Shown: piece after piece, positions 5,587-6,674 of the stretch
Numbering within the stretch: the stretch's first letter is position 1
Layout: each line of letters starts with the position of its first letter
Assembly (NCBI GenBank): GCA_026987255.1
Contig: JALSNA010000473.1
Span: forward strand, 1 to 6,674
Length of the DNA stretch: 6,674 bases
Source of the DNA: Hyphomicrobiales bacterium
Lineage (GTDB): Bacteria > Pseudomonadota > Alphaproteobacteria > Rhizobiales > Aestuariivirgaceae
Reading direction: 5' to 3'
Position numbers and translations under genes: made by a program
The notes under the pieces: generated by a model
Databases searched by the model: none
What the model was told of the DNA's origin: nothing
What the model saw: the letters and a program-made list of their open reading frames with translations, nothing else

Positions 5587-6674
5587 ATGAGCACGACAGA
5601 TACCGGCCAGCCGCACGTCCGTTTCGACAAGGTGCAAAAAAGCTATGATGGCGAACGCCTGGTGGTGAAGGACCTCAATCTCGACATCGCCAAGGGCGAA
5701 TTCGTCACCATGCTCGGCCCCTCGGGCTCCGGCAAGACCACCTGCCTGATGATGCTCGCCGGTTTCGAGACGGTCACCGGCGGCGAGATCTATCTGGCCG
5801 GCAACCCCATCAACGCCACCCCGCCGCACAAGCGCAACATCGGCATGGTCTTTCAGAATTATGCCCTCTTCCCCCACATGAGCGTGGGCGAGAACGTCGG
5901 CTATCCGCTCAAGGTGCGCAAGCTGGGCAAGGCGGAAACCGAAGAAAAGGTCATGCAGGCCCTCGGCATGGTGCAGATGCAGGATTTCGCCGATCGCATG
6001 CCCGCCCAGCTCTCCGGCGGCCAGCAGCAGCGCATCGCCCTGGCCCGCGCCCTGGTCTTCGCTCCCCAGCTGGTGCTCATGGACGAGCCCCTGGGGGCGC
6101 TTGACAAGCAGCTGCGCGAGCACATGCAATACGAGATCAAGCGCATCGCCGACAATCTCGGCATCACCGTCGTCTATGTCACCCATGACCAGTCCGAGGC
6201 CCTGACCATGTCGGACCGCATCGCCGTCTTCGATGACGGCATCATCCAGCAGCTGGCCTCGCCCTCGGATCTTTACGAGCGCCCCGAGAACAGCTTCGTG
6301 GCCCAGTTCATCGGCGAGAACAACGAACTGCGCGGCATGGTCGCCTCGGTGTCGGGAGATGTCGCCGAGATCACCCTCGCCGATGGCGAAAAGGTGCGCG
6401 CCCTGCCGGTGAACATCGCCGGAGAAGGCAAGCCCACCTTGCTGTCCATCCGGCCCGAGCGCGTCATCATCGATCCGCCCGAATCCGACGACATCCCCAC
6501 CCTGAAGGGCAAGGTGGAGGAGCTCATCTACCTGGGCGATCACATCCGCTGCCGCATGACCGTGGCCGATAACGACGAGTTCATCGTCAAGATCCCCAAT
6601 GATGCGGAGGAAAAGCGCCTCGCCGCCGGGGACGAAATCCGCCTGGGCTGGAAAACCGCCGACTGCCGCGCCCT
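5587..6674 (+). CDS. ABC transporter ATP-binding protein, PotA-like (3' end missing)
   Basis: The frame stays open for 362 full codons and leaves the window without a stop. GGGGAA (5575-5580) precedes the ATG by 6 nt. The nucleotide-binding domain has Walker A GPSGSGKTT (44-52), Q-loop Q90 (FQNYALFPHM), signature LSGGQQQR (142-149), Walker B LVLMDE (162-167), D-loop LGALD (169-173) and switch H200 (VTHDQSEA). A TOBE-type regulatory domain follows from about residue 270 (SIRPERVII, GKVEELIYLGDHIRC). The last readable residues, GWKTADCRAL, resemble the usual end of PotA-like proteins, so only a few codons are probably missing. It energises transport through the two permeases from the cytoplasmic side. 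The ATPase family does not reveal the substrate. Confidence 0.95.
   Translation, partial: MSTTDTGQPHVRFDKVQKSYDGERLVVKDLNLDIAKGEFVTMLGPSGSGKTTCLMMLAGFETVTGGEIYLAGNPINATPPHKRNIGMVFQNYALFPHMSVGENVGYPLKVRKLGKAETEEKVMQALGMVQMQDFADRMPAQLSGGQQQRIALARALVFAPQLVLMDEPLGALDKQLREHMQYEIKRIADNLGITVVYVTHDQSEALTMSDRIAVFDDGIIQQLASPSDLYERPENSFVAQFIGENNELRGMVASVSGDVAEITLADGEKVRALPVNIAGEGKPTLLSIRPERVIIDPPESDDIPTLKGKVEELIYLGDHIRCRMTVADNDEFIVKIPNDAEEKRLAAGDEIRLGWKTADCRA

Noticed and set aside
5116..6543. Minus-strand open frame of 475 codons opposite the ATPase
   Set aside because: The plus strand here encodes a complete set of ABC ATPase motifs; the antisense frame shows no domain.
1..6674. Mobile element, CRISPR array, tRNA or rRNA
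   Set aside because: No transposase or integrase reading frame, direct-repeat array, tRNA cloverleaf or rRNA motif was seen; the plus-strand genes form a continuous transport operon with ordinary, uniform codon use.

Overview
The window is GC-rich chromosomal DNA whose codon use (mostly GCC, CTG, ATC, TTC) and gene families suggest an alphaproteobacterium. This is inferred from style and content, as no taxonomic marker gene is present. It holds one transport and catabolism locus with a divergent regulator. I saw no RNA gene, insertion sequence, CRISPR array or phage feature.

Layout. On the minus strand are the N-terminal part of an FAD-dependent oxidoreductase resembling GlpA/GlpD-type glycerol-3-phosphate dehydrogenases (runs off the left edge) and, upstream of it, a complete DeoR/GlpR-family repressor. 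A 286-bp divergent control region follows. On the plus strand is a polyamine-type (PotABCD-like) ABC transporter in the order binding protein, permease 1 (with a large extracytoplasmic insertion), permease 2, metallophosphodiesterase, ATPase (runs off the right edge, almost complete). From permease 1 to the ATPase the genes are 4 to 13 nt apart, so they are probably co-transcribed and translationally coupled. The binding-protein gene is separated from them by 221 bp containing four successive hairpins.

How the parts may work together. The phosphodiesterase carries every metal ligand of GpdQ, the glycerophosphodiesterase of Enterobacter aerogenes, nearly position for position. With a GlpR-like regulator and a GlpA-like dehydrogenase beside it, the simplest hypothesis is a pathway that imports a glycerophosphodiester (or similar phosphodiester), cleaves it in the cytoplasm to glycerol 3-phosphate plus an alcohol, and oxidises glycerol 3-phosphate to dihydroxyacetone phosphate. 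A homology-only label of 'spermidine/putrescine transporter' would then be wrong. This is inference from context and motifs.

Regulation. A 20-bp near-perfect palindrome lies just downstream of a perfect TATAAT -10 box for the transporter operon. The same two half-sites (GTAACA and TGTGAC), with a spacer 1 bp shorter, occur in the gap upstream of the oxidoreductase gene. This pair is a good candidate for the repressor's operators and would tie both transcription units into one regulon.
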